This document shows positions 13,227-24,785 of a DNA stretch of 64,000 nucleotides, in pieces. How positions within the stretch are numbered: position 1 is the first letter of the stretch; the number at the start of each line of letters is the position of its first letter. Source of the DNA: Silene conica (Eukaryota; Streptophyta; Magnoliopsida; Caryophyllales; Caryophyllaceae). The stretch is from assembly GCA_029255685.2 (NCBI GenBank), contig CM055318.2, positions 12,963,001-13,027,000 on the forward strand, given 5' to 3'. Under the pieces are notes generated by a model that worked only from the letters and a program-made list of their open reading frames with translations, was not told where the DNA came from and made no database searches. A program made the position numbers and the translations under genes.

Positions 13227-13933
13227 TATAGTTAAGATCGGGTGAGAACGAACACTCGGTGAGAATGACCCTCCTCCCTTAAATGAGAGTTAAATGTACG
13301 ACTGAGATTAGATTTAAAATTAAAGCCAACTTAGCTAATAATATAATACCACACTCCATCGTCTTTTACACAACCCATATCTGCATGTTTTCGGAGCTAA
13401 GGCAAGATCGTCGCCAAAGCTAGTAAACTAGTAACCTCTCGACACCATCACCATCGCCAAAGCCAACTTTGCTACTATTTTTTGTCAAAATATACATCAT
13501 TTTAAGTAGATCTCGTTTTAAAATAGCAAAGGATTTTAAAAGTCAAAATAAGATTACCGGCAGAGTGGGATGAGGAAGGTTGTCGGAGAAGAGAAGTGAA
13601 GTCGTAGCTCCGACAGTTCACAAGTTGATCACAAAGAGAAAAAACAGAGAAGGAACGTGAAGAGAAATGTTTGGGTAGCGGTCGAAATGACGCCTTCGGT
13701 GGCGCTAACGGTGGACGACGGTGACAGAGTTAATAATGGGTGTGTCATGAAGTTCGTGTGTCAGGTGTGAATGAAAATGAAAGAAGGAGTTCGTGTGTCA
13801 AGTATAAATAGAAATGAAAGAAGCAAATTGAGTGTGGGTTTGTATCATTGTTAGGTGCGCGTGGGGTATTAATAATTGGGTGTGTTCTCACCGTTTTCAC
13901 CGAGTGTTCGTTGTCACCCGATCTTAACTATAT
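13226..13933. mobile_element. TIR element B of the same family (about 0.7 kb)
   Basis: Near-perfect terminal inverted repeats of about 37 bp: the left end reads tagttaagatcgggtgagaa then cgaacactcggtgaga; the right end is its inverse with one or two changes. Flanked by (TA)n. Non-coding interior with gene-like GC islands (13560-13740) but no open frame of note. Confidence 0.75.
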
Positions 13934-13944
13934 ATATATATATA

Positions 13945-16274
13945 TTGTCAAGCATAAACAACATGATCAACATGTAAAGCAGAATAAAAGTCAACATGTG
14001 AGATGATACCAAAATCAAGTAAACATCTAAGTGATCGACTTAGAGGCCAACAACTAAGTGGCATGTCCAATGATGTAAACATCAAGCAATCAAGAATAGA
14101 GTGAACGTCGTCGGGTAGTATAACCGCTACAACTGACAATCAGGGAGCATAACTGTTCCACTAACAGGCTAGGGCGTATAACTGCACCCTAGCTACTGAA
14201 GCGCATAACCACGACATTCGAATACTATGTATAACACATAATCGCTGACTATATGCCTAAGACCTGGCCGGACCTCTCGATGTAATAACCTACAGACCGG
14301 GCCGTATAACCACGGATCCCGACCAATCCCGAACATAGATATAAAATCCCATAACAGGGGTGGCGTTAGTTCATTACAATGATACACAAATCGTATCACC
14401 GCTATCTATTCACAAAAAAGGCAACATAACTGTTACCAACACAATTTAGAATGACATAACTGTCACTCAAAACACAAGCAAGGCAACATAACCGTTACCC
14501 AACTCAACTTAAGATAACATAACCGTTATCAAATTGTGCTAACATAGCCGTTAACCAACTAATTAACCACACATGAGCCACCAACGATAAATGAGTCAAC
14601 CCTTAAGCCGATCTTCGGAAACTATTTTACGGTGAGAGCCGATTTCACTTTCGGTTTCCCGATCGAGGGGTCTTTCGCCTCAAATCAATTTCTGAAAACA
14701 AACCTAAGGATTGCCTCACTAAACTTGAAATAACATATACAACATGTTATAATGCATCAATAATAAACCATCGAAGCAAAACTATCATCATTTGAGAATT
14801 AAACGAAAAACACGAGGAAACAATACACATGGGGCTGAGGGTGGCTGACCGGCAGCCGGCCAACTGAATGAGAAACCAAGGCTAAAACAGAATTTGGGAA
14901 ACTTTGGGCGGAATCAAGATATAGGGCTCTGAGTTGGTCCCCAACCGGCCGATGGGCAATCGGCTGAAAACCCCTCATGAGCATTTCAAACTTTCAACAA
15001 AAAATCAAGAGGGCATTCCCAGCCGGTGGACCGGCCGCCGGCCACCCGGCTGAGAGCCCGCCCACGCTCTAAACAAGCATACAAACTTCAAAAGGGCCTC
15101 TCAGCCCGTGCACCGCCCGCCGGTCAGCTGGCTAAGAGCCTTTATTCCTCAAACAACGCATTCAGTCCAGAATTCAACACAGGGACTCCCAGCCGGTGGC
15201 TGACCGGCAACCGATCGATCGGATGGACATACCTACTACGAATTTCGCCCAATTTCAGAAATAACAAGTTTTGCGACGATCTTAACACGAATTTTATACG
15301 TGTTCAAACTTCCGTAAATGATACATAAACCACATCAATATGCTTTATACCCACATACAAATGTAAACAAATGATCATGTGAAGAACACCATACCACTCA
15401 TTTCCTCCAATTAAAATTCCATCCAACATCACAGTTGAGATTAAATTCATTAAAACAAATGAGCAAGTGAATTAGTATACATAATAGCATAACAAACAAC
15501 TTTTCCATCATGCTTATTCACACGCAAATCACATAAACACAATTATTTGACTTAAGTCGAATAACCTCTCAAAGTTACCTTTAAAGCTCTTCAAATCTTC
15601 AAGGGAACTCGTCAATGAAGTCCAAGCATCTATCCTTGCTCAAGATCTTCGAGAAATCAAACCCAAAAACAAAACGCTAGAGAGACAAATTTTCAGAAAA
15701 CTCAACAAGACAAGATTTTGTTTATATGAAATGAAAAAGGAGAAGAAGAGGAGAACATAAATATAAAGAACATCGAATTTGAGTTAAAAATGATGAAGTT
15801 ATGGTTGTATTTGTGTTCTTGAAGGATTCACCAACAATGGTGATTTGGGGTTTTATGTTTGAAGCAGGAGGATATATAAAGGATAGATATGTTGTTTGTG
15901 AGGAAACAACAACATAAGGAGTAAAAGGGGAGCTTGAGTTGGAAATTGACTCGGGATTCATTTAATGAGTCGGGATGACTAGGATTTGTCCCATTAAGAC
16001 GGAAATGACATCTTAAGACTATTATGACTCAAGATAGAATAAAACATACAAACAAACTTTAACATACGAAATTATTCGATACACTCATAATTTTCGAAAA
16101 TCAAAGCCCAAACTTAAAATTACAAAACTTGAAATATCATTTAAACTCATATGCTTAAAATGAAATATTCATATCATTTAACTATATCTACGAAATTCCA
16201 TGAAATATAAATTATTCTCGAAATTAAAATTAAAATCTTTAAAATTATAAGTCGGGAAATATCGGGGTGTTACA
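13945..16274 (-). mobile_element. LTR-retrotransposon terminal-repeat fossil (Ty3-type), minus orientation
   Basis: Read on the minus strand, this begins at about 16274 with tgtaacaccccgatatttcc, a common start of plant Ty3/gypsy long terminal repeats, and extends more than 2 kb as AT-rich then GC-rich non-coding sequence (ccggtgxxccggcc motifs at 15000-15230). No gag-pol region is seen beside it, so it looks like a solo or truncated terminal repeat. It is old and broken. Family assignment rests on the terminus only. Confidence 0.5.
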
Positions 16275-17395
16275 CTTGTAGACAAGATATTATAACTGAT
16301 GAAAGCGTAAGTACCACCCCGCGGCAAAGCATACAGATAAGCATCAACACCTGAAACTATCCAACTGTTCATCAATTGCCAATAATGTCAAATGGTTCAC
16401 CGCAATTATAGATAGTGAAGATAAGACACACAAACACACCGAGTCAGTACAAGCACAAGACACCAAATCAATCTATAATAGAAACATAAGAATAAACACT
16501 GAGAGGAAAATAATTTCACCAACTCCCAATCAACACCAGCCAGTTGTGGTCAACTGACCTTCACACGTTGTATCGACGGGACAACTACCTACGCCACCAC
16601 CATCACAAACACACTAACCCCGCTTGCTCGCGGCAAGGGATACTCAGGTTCTTAATGTGCATATTCCCTCCATGGCGGGAACCACGAAGGGCGATCGTAG
16701 GATTGAGAGTCATCTCCCGCAATGGTCCCAAACATGAATTCCATATCTCATCACCATCGCCACTGTCACAATCACCACAGCGATATCAAGCCACAAGCAC
16801 GCAACAACACATATACCAAATACATATACAAAAATCAATTACTTGACTGAGTAGGATAACATACCTTACACACGCATCCACGTATCCAAACAAAGCATCT
16901 CTACATCGTCATTCTCGGTTTCCTATAACAAATTCTACCCATTACTAACCCGAAAGACAATTGTTAGGTCAAGACAAAAGGAAAAGTAGCTTACCGGAAG
17001 GCGCTACGTCGTCGGTAACGCCAAGGTCTCAGGTCCGAGCACCTCATACTCATCGAACAACTAGCATCCAGGTTTACCAGGTGTGGAAGGGAGGGAAGGA
17101 AGGGAGAGGAGTTGATTTAGAGTTAAGAGCGTCGACGAAATAGGTTTTAGAAAAAAACATTTTTTTATTAAATCCCGACGCTGAAAAATTCCGCTGTAAA
17201 CGACCATACTCGACCGAGTACGATGTACTCAACCGAGTACCTCTATTACTCGACCGAATACACTATACTAGGCCGAGTATCCCTCTAAGCGAGAAACACC
17301 GACACCGATCCTTTCCACTTCCTAACGAGGTTCTTCACTATTTTGTCTATGGTCCAATGTTAACAATTGTGTCTTAAACACGGGCGTTATATACC
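16275..17395 (-). mobile_element. LTR-like repeat fossil, copy 1
   Basis: Shares a block of about 120 bp (cttgctcgcggcaagg..., ctccatggcggg..., gcgatcgta...) with the repeat at 18350-19322, and like it ends in actcgaccgagtac repeats and a terminus whose inverse is close to the tgtaac type. Probably an old LTR or LTR fragment. No coding region. Confidence 0.45.
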
Positions 17396-18349
17396 ATATT
17401 AGTTATGGATTAGTTCAATATAAGTAAAGGAGTTAAAATGAGTTCTCACGTCATTTTCTTAAAAAATTATTTTAAAAAATTTATAATAAATTTAATATCA
17501 ATGGTTTAATCATATTGATCAATTACGTTTCTTAATTGAGACAATTTTGAAAAATTAAGTTTTTTTTTCAATTATAATTTTCATAATAAATGCGATGGGG
17601 TATAAAATTTATATAAAACATGTTTTAAGTGTATTTCTAGTTTACAATATTATAACTAATATCATTTCAATTATAAATATTTATTTTGTAAATAATGTTA
17701 GTGACGTCTAAATTTAAGATGAATTTATCTTTAACTTAAAGGGTTGAGTGAAACTTCGACCTAAAATAACAGCTTACTTCGGCCGAGGTTAAAATTCATT
17801 AGACCTGGTTTTGGAAAAGAAGGCCGAGTTGTGTCAAATTTTAGAATATACTTCAACTTTTGCCTTACCAATTATATTTTTTTAAAATTAACTTAACCAC
17901 TGTTTACATTTCGCACCCATATCGTGCAAATGATTAACTTTTATATTAATATTAATGAAAAAAACAATTTATTTAACATTCATTAATTTTTATACAGTCT
18001 CTCGAATAACATGTCAAGTATAAGCTAAAATTTAGTTATCAAGAAGACATATCATACAACAATAAATACCCTAACAATTAAACTTAATGTGTCTTATATC
18101 TTAAATTTGTCATTTAAAATCTCCTAATTGTAAAGGACTAAAGGTGATTTATAATTTAAATGTAAATTCTTAAATATGACACATACAAAAATTAAATCAT
18201 TATTTTTTATATAACCTTTTATAATAATTATAACACTCTTATAATCCAAGGCCTTTATAAAAGACCATCAGACCATGAAAGTGCTACCATCTCAGTTTCA
18301 TGAGGCATAATATCAAGATAAACAAACCGCAAGCAACCTTTAATATAAT
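17396..18349. other. AT-rich intergenic sequence, nothing recognised
   Basis: Very AT-rich with no long open frame. No inverted or direct repeat ends were identified. Confidence 0.4.
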
Positions 18350-19322
18350 AAGGAGTAAAGTTTAAATATTAAAGTGTCTGAATACAACAACCAAAAGAAA
18401 CGTCTTCGGAAGCTAAACAAAATATGACACTGCTACAAAACTGAGTGGAGTCTCATCCTTCCCCAAGAAATAAGACTTCAACACTGCCGCACCTGAGACT
18501 CTGATCACCATTACATGGATCATCACATTAAAACAACCACAAGCGCCAGAAACTGCTGCAATAAGAAGGTAACAATACAATAACTCAAACCACAATCTGA
18601 TAATCACAATCAACTGATATCACTATCACAACAATACAGGTGGCGGCCTCAATCCCCACATCAATCTCCGACTTGCTTGCGGCAAGGGGTACCTAAGTCC
18701 TTAACGTGCACATTCTCTCCATGGCGGGTCCCACGAAGAGCGATCGTATGAGCGAGAGTCGTTTCCCGCAACGGTCTCACATATGTTCCTAATACAATCT
18801 CAATCACCAACATGGTGATATCAGGATGCAACAGTCGTACTACCGTCACAATCAAATTACACAGATCTGAGTAGGGAAACCCTACCTCAAAGCAATAACA
18901 AGAAAGATGCAATCCAAGATTGTCTTACCAACGCTCCTTTATGATTCCTCCTCCTAAGAAATATATATACATACATATTACTCACTAATCATAGCCAAAC
19001 TACGATAACTATACAATAAGATGACACTTACTTGATAGCCACGGACTAGGCTAGATGATCGGCACTTCTAGACTCTTGCCAAAGACCTTTGAAGGAGTTT
19101 GAGAGAAATGGGGTGAAGGGATTAGAGTTTTACTATATCTGATCTAGGGTAAAATGAGATTATTAACCTCGATTTACTTATATAATTAACCGTGGCCCAA
19201 CTCTCAGAAAGACCTACTCGATCGAATTGGAGCAACTCGGTCGAGTCAAAGCTACTCGGCCGAGTTACACCTACTTGGCCGAGTTGAGTCACAACTCAGT
19301 TACGCAAGGGAAGGGTGTTACA
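18350..19322 (-). mobile_element. LTR-like repeat fossil, copy 2
   Basis: The inverse of 19303-19322 starts tgtaacacccttccc. The segment carries the same roughly 120-bp block as copy 1 (18663-18780) and ends with repeated actcggccgagt motifs (19200-19290). Interpreted as the fossil terminal repeat of a related LTR element; non-coding. Confidence 0.45.
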
Positions 19323-19789
19323 ATAATCATATTTAATTACATATTCATGCAATTTGCACGATTTTAAAATTAGTTAAGTTAATTGTTGTTTCGAGCAATG
19401 ATGCTTAAGTTCTAAACTGCAAACTAGAATTTAAACTTTAACAAGGAGGCTGCCATCTACAAAATGTGGCTGTAAGCTGGACATATTGTCAGCCATTTGA
19501 TTACGGCTGAATTTGGGTTTCACCGAGGATGTTCATGAGACTATTTCTTTAACGGGTCTGATCACAAACAATCAGACACAAGGCCTAAGGCACGAGGTAA
19601 CAGTATGCACCTTATAGATACAAGGTCGATTATTAAAATTGATTTCCAAAATAGGAAGTTTGTGATGTAATAACTAGTTCGAATTTGTTGGAACAAAGAG
19701 ATATTGCAACACGTTTTAGCTAATACTTCTACATAACTATCCTTGGATAAAACTTTAAATTTAGTTCAAGTCAAATTTGAAAACTATAA

Positions 19790-20060
19790 AATTTGAAACC
19801 TGCAATAATAAATAAAGGAAAACAAAAATAATATGGAAAACAAGAATTTTAATTTATTATTGAATGACTGTGGGATACAATTTCTGTTGATTCCATCTTT
19901 AAGGGATTTAGGGATTGATAATACTACGAGGATCTTATCTAAGGGATTTAAGGATTGATAATACTATGAGGATCTTATCGACTTAATCTCGTAGGGAGTT
20001 GATGGGTTTTTTTTATTACTTATTCCATCTTATCTACAGTTTGACTTAATCTATGTGCTC
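19790..20060. repeat. direct repeat, left copy (partner at 20950-21185)
   Basis: Begins aatttgaaacctgcaata and contains caagaattttaatttattat and atcgacttaatctcgtag, all found again about 1.17 kb downstream. This copy has an internal tandem duplication of about 44 bp (aagggattta-ggattgataata, 19899-19985). Confidence 0.75.
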
Positions 20061-20229
20061 TGCTTTAACCCTACAGACGGAGTCGTCTTTGTAAATTAGT
20101 AGTTTGATGGACAAGATATAAAATAAATATTCTAGGTATTATCACAATTTCTTTTTGATAACTATCTCCAAATACTAAAAATATCAAATCATTAATAGAT
20201 ACAGAAATATTAAAATTTCGGTGTCTATA

Positions 20230-20814
20230 TAGGGATGTCATTGGGGCGGGTACAAGTGGATACCGCCCTGCATCCGCCCCAGTTGGAACAGGGATGGGTA
20301 AAGCTTTGGCGGGTGGTGGGGCGGGGACGGGTACAAAAATTGTACCCGCCATAGGTAGTGGGGCGGGGATGATTTTTGCGTGTTACCCACTTTATACCCG
20401 CATACCCGCCAATTATTATAAAAATTAATATCATTATTACGGTAACTTTACAAATATTATTTTGTTATAATTAAGACGTAATGTTAAAAATAGCTATTTT
20501 ATAAAATAATTTACCAACTTCTTAGGTAAATAACTAAAATTATATAAACAAACTCTTAAAAATAGAAATTAATAGTGATTAAAGCAACTTGTACGAAAAA
20601 ACATCGTAAAAAATTATGGTATAGCGTGTTAATGGGTAGGTGGGGCGGGGATAGTTTTGGAAACTTTTACCTGCCATAGTTAGTAGGCGGGGATGGTTTT
20701 GGAAACTTGTACCCGGCATGGGTTGTGGGGCGGGGATGTGTACGAGGTAGTCTTGAAGGGTACGGGTACGGAGGAGCCTATATCCAGCACCACCCCGCCC
20801 CAATGACATCCCTA
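20230..20814. mobile_element. hAT-type MITE (585 bp, 8-bp TSD)
   Basis: Perfect terminal inverted repeats tagggatgtcattggggcgg, flanked by a perfect 8-bp target duplication tgtctata (20222-20229 and 20815-20822), the hAT hallmark. The interior holds many ggggcggggatg-type repeats near both ends, the usual hAT subterminal transposase-binding pattern. No transposase. Open frames here are chance products of the GC-rich ends. Confidence 0.9.
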
Positions 20815-20949
20815 TGTCTATAAATGTACCCACAAAATTTGTTATAGAGACTCTGATGTCGGCTGCAACTTTGTTGCAAAACTTGCTACTAAACTTGATC
20901 TTTGGGAATGGAGATGAAGAGCGAAATCGTCCCACTTGGCGTGCCAATT

Positions 20950-21185
20950 TATAAACCATAGAATTTGAAACCTGCAATATATATAAAGAGAAACAGAAAT
21001 AATACGGAAAACAAGAATTTTAATTTATTATTGAAAGATTCTGGGATACAATTTCCGTGGATTTCATCTCTAATGGATTTAGCGTTTGATAAATACTACG
21101 AGGATCCTATCGACTTAATCTCGTAGGTAGGTGTTGGTGTCTTTTTGTGACTTATTTTATCCCACCTACAATTTGATAGATAGTG
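20950..21185. repeat. direct repeat, right copy (partner at 19790-20060)
   Basis: Same sequence as the left copy with about 10-15 percent differences. The two copies flank 0.9 kb containing the hAT MITE. They could be ends of a small terminal-repeat element or a simple segmental duplication; I saw no clear TG...CA ends. Confidence 0.7.
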
Positions 21186-21328
21186 GGAAGACGGGGTCAT
21201 TTGATTAATCCATCTTCTCTCCCTCTAACCATAGAGACGAGTCGTATTTATGACGGACATATCCGTCGTAATTATGGCTAGATATAGTACCATTGCACAA
21301 GGAGGATTGTAATAATATAGTGAAATAT

Positions 21329-21546
21329 CACAAATTCTTATTTGTAACAAACATATCCGTCACAAACTTGCAACGTCTGAAATAATAATACCTATATGAG
21401 AGGAAGTAGAGTACCTAGGTACTAGCAAGCTATTTTGTATTATATTACTAACATGGATAGTATTTAACCCGTTGCAAACTTACAACGGATAAACACCCGT
21501 CGCAACTTACGACGGATAATATATCCGTCGCAAGGGAGACTTGTTG
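21329..21546. mobile_element. Mutator-type MITE, copy 2 (218 bp)
   Basis: Starts cacaaattcttatttgtaac, ends gcaagggagacttgttg, and is flanked by gtgaaatat (21320-21328) and gtgaaagat (21547-21555), a 9-bp duplication with one change. Contains the family's atccgtc(g/a)caa motifs. Confidence 0.8.
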
Positions 21547-21555
21547 GTGAAAGAT

Positions 21556-22293
21556 ATGTATGTGGCAAAGAATTTTTAGATATTTTCCAAATCGGAGGTA
21601 GCGTTTAAGTTATTTTTATAATAATAATACATTCCGTACTAAGTTTTATACAAATGTTACAGCGTTAAACGAAACTAAATGGGCTAGTTTACCAATTCGG
21701 CGGATGATAGATATCATCTCTTCTACACTCCTACACGTCCATTCGTCCAACATAATAATTTAACCATTCGTCCAACATACAAGGATCCCAATAATTTAAC
21801 CATATCAATGGTTGCCCAATTCAAAAAGTTGTGTTATACCTTATCATACAGATACAAGTAGGCAAGTACGGAGTAGTTAACAACAATACTTGAGGCTTGT
21901 GATCCCAAATGTGTGACTAATCAATGATTAGGACTTCACATTAGCCCTAAATCAGAGACTATCACGGATTATTATTGAATGATATTAACAGTAAATCAAG
22001 AACCATTAAAGAACAGTGAAGTTATATCCAATTACCCATGCCGACAAAGGTTAATCAGCTAGTTACATAGCTAAATACAGTAATAAACCATTCTTAAAGA
22101 CTTTTGCTACTCTGTCTTCAGCGGTGTTGTTATTGTAGCGTCCTTCACCCCATATAAACTACCTTCGAGGCTTCCATCCACCTCGATAAAGATCAGAAAC
22201 CAAGAATACATACGAGATCCAAGACGAGAAAACAAATAAGTGGCGCCAAAAACAAAAACAATTACCGAAAAATGGAAGCGGGGTTTCAGTGAA
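21556..22293. other. 3' flank of the six-helix membrane gene
   Basis: Nothing recognised apart from a short purine/AT-rich sequence. It should contain the 3' untranslated region of the minus-strand gene that ends at 22294. Confidence 0.35.
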
Positions 22294-23337
22294 TTAGACA
22301 TGAAACTGCTCCATTTGAATGTTATTAGCAGTTAAAGGAACATATTCCCCGCGATACGCCTCAAGATGATCAGCCAAAGAAGACTTGTCGATATTCTGAT
22401 GGTGATATGATTTGCACACAAAATAGACGACTGTTTGAACAACAAACCCAAATAGGAAGAGCAAAGTCAACCCTACCAAACATCCAATTCCATACCCAAT
22501 TTTACTTCCAATTCCGACACTACTCCTATCAGTAACCTCAGCTCTCTCAAATATATATTCAATTCCCAACAAGCAATGAAAGAATACCAAGAAAATCACG
22601 GCAGAACTTCCTGATTTACCCATGATCAAGGTTCTGCTTTTCACCATTGCTTGTATGCCGTATGTGTCTTCCATGACAGAAATAACAGTGGCCAGTTGCC
22701 ATGTAACACTCATATGAACAAACCCGATTATATAAAAAAGCAAGATGATTAATATTACTATTAACTCTGATAGATTAATATCAGGATAATGAGTAAAGGA
22801 TAATAAAATGATTATTATTATGGCAAAAACCAAATTGTACACAAACATTATACCAAAACTCCATAAAAATGTGACCATGACTCTCTTCCAAACCTTAGGA
22901 ACAACACTCATGACCTTTCTGTACGAGATATCCTTACCAGTGTAGATACAAGTGACAGTGTAAACAATGGCGGATGTGGAAAGTAGGGAAAACACAAGGG
23001 CAATTAATAAGTAAACGAGCTTAATGAGCCATAGGGTGGTCAATTCGGAAGAGATTTTGTTGAATTGGTCGTTAAAAGCAGGTGTTCCAACTTGCGTGGT
23101 GTCTAAGGTATCTTCATTTTTTACGATCTTTTGAGATAGGAAGGTGGAAAATCCATCATGTGCTAGGAAGATGATGGATAGAGGGAGGATTAAGGTAAGG
23201 GTAAGCTTTGTAAAGATTTTGGAACGTCGAAATGTGATGACTACAGCTTCCTTGCATATACCAAAGAAGCCTAAGAATTGGAGCTCTTCCTGTTCCATGT
23301 CCATGGTGTTTGATTGTGGTTTGACAGGTTGATACAA
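22294..23337 (-). CDS. plant six-helix membrane protein (At1g31130/At4g19950-like), intronless
   Basis: One frame of 347 aa. The family-typical start MDMEQEELQFLG begins at Met12 (23304), so the true start may be there rather than at 23337. Six hydrophobic segments are visible at about residues 42-59, 103-130, 153-181, 191-210, 244-260 and 281-306. The N-terminal EELQFLGFFGICKEA, a central TGKDISYRKVM loop and the C-terminal hydrophilic tail (residues 310-347) match my memory of the plant-only family often labelled polyadenylate-binding protein 1-B-binding protein. That label is not a proven function. No catalytic motif is visible. Expected location is an internal or plasma membrane. The complete, intronless frame suggests a working gene. 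Function unknown. Confidence 0.88.
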   Translation of the reverse strand: MYQPVKPQSNTMDMEQEELQFLGFFGICKEAVVITFRRSKIFTKLTLTLILPLSIIFLAHDGFSTFLSQKIVKNEDTLDTTQVGTPAFNDQFNKISSELTTLWLIKLVYLLIALVFSLLSTSAIVYTVTCIYTGKDISYRKVMSVVPKVWKRVMVTFLWSFGIMFVYNLVFAIIIIILLSFTHYPDINLSELIVILIILLFYIIGFVHMSVTWQLATVISVMEDTYGIQAMVKSRTLIMGKSGSSAVIFLVFFHCLLGIEYIFERAEVTDRSSVGIGSKIGYGIGCLVGLTLLFLFGFVVQTVVYFVCKSYHHQNIDKSSLADHLEAYRGEYVPLTANNIQMEQFHV

Positions 23338-24785
23338 AATAATGAAGATGTGAAGGCTTTTAATTTGGTGTACAAGACTTAGGCATTGACTTCATTATTG
23401 TTTGATTTTATATTGTCTAGTCTTTTTAGAATTACTCAAAAGACAAGAAACATTCTACATTAGACAAAAAGAGTGAATTACTCACTTTTAGAGGAGTGTT
23501 TGACAATTCAATAATGAGCAACTCAGACAACTTATTTAATACGATTATGTTGTAAGGAAATGTGGGTAACACAATGTTAAGACTGTCTTCCACGTATTTT
23601 ATACATGTATGATTAACTTAGCTTAGCACTGGTTTTTAGTAACATTCTACAATAGACAATCTTGTTTACTCCTTTTGGAACCTATTTAATTGAGACAGAG
23701 GGGTATCAAATTACAAACTTACAGCATAGAAGATATTCCGAAAGCAATATATGAACATCGATTTAGCATAAAAAAAACGCCATAGATAGTACATAAAATT
23801 ACCTACTTGATTGAGACGGAGGGTATCAATGTATGATTGACTTAGCTTAGCACTGGTGCTTAGAAATAGCCATAGATAGTTAACACAGTCCAGATCAGGT
23901 TAAATACTATTTTTGAACTTCATAGATTCAGAGTTAGATCAGATGTATGCTATATGACTATGTACAACTTATTTTTTAACCTAAACCAACTGCAAAACAA
24001 TCCAACTTGGAACTAATCCGATTATCCAAACGGCAGTTGGAACCCGAAATCGGCCCAATTCATTCACTAAAAACACCCTAAAATACTATTTATAACAAAA
24101 ACCTAAACATTCAAGATCCGAAATGCCCCTAGAAAAACCATTCCCAAACTACCAAAACCAAAACTCAAAAGTAACTTGACCCAAATGTGCATGTGCCAGT
24201 GGAAGAGTACATACAACAAAGACTCGTATTGTCATTTATTTTTGAAAGTGTTTTTAGTATTTTTATTCTTTTTTTCCATTTCTGAAACACCCACAAAGTG
24301 GGTTTTAGTTTATATCTCCCAAATCAGACTCCACCATACAAGCAATGTTTTGAGGTAACACATCCAACCAAACACGTTTACCTACAAACCAAGGAAATGA
24401 GGATCTAGATGTGCTAACACATGGATGACTCCATTAAACCTCCTACGAACAAAGGAAAATGAAACAGATTCAAACCAACGACATATTAAATAAATATCCT
24501 CAGTGTATAAAGTGTTTCAGCACAGCCAGGTGACGAAAAAGAATTGTGTGTTTGTATTACCAAAGAATTAGCGGCAGTTAGAATTCTATCCCAACTCATC
24601 AACCCAACAGAAATGAGTGGAAAATGTAAATTTTCCTCTTTGCAATACTGACCTCATATGTTTGTCTTGTAGATCACTTCAAATATTTCCAATATGTTTC
24701 AATGTCAAAAACCATTGATCCAACATGGTTGCCATGGAGTTAACGAGAGTGATGCAATGTTGTGTAAGAAGCAAAAAATCAATCC
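23338..24785. other. intergenic between two minus-strand genes
   Basis: Contains the promoter side of the membrane-protein gene and the 3' end of the DUF1640 gene. A short phrase (atgtatgattgacttagcttagcactggt) in two pieces occurs twice, near 23607 and 23828, a local duplication of about 35 bp. No gene seen. Confidence 0.4.

Noticed and set aside
15026-15328. 100-codon frame in a GC-rich stretch
   Set aside because: Lies in a non-coding terminal-repeat fossil, with compositional bias and no family match.
20071-20977. Minus-strand frames rich in Pro/Arg
   Set aside because: They arise from the GC-rich ends of the hAT MITE.
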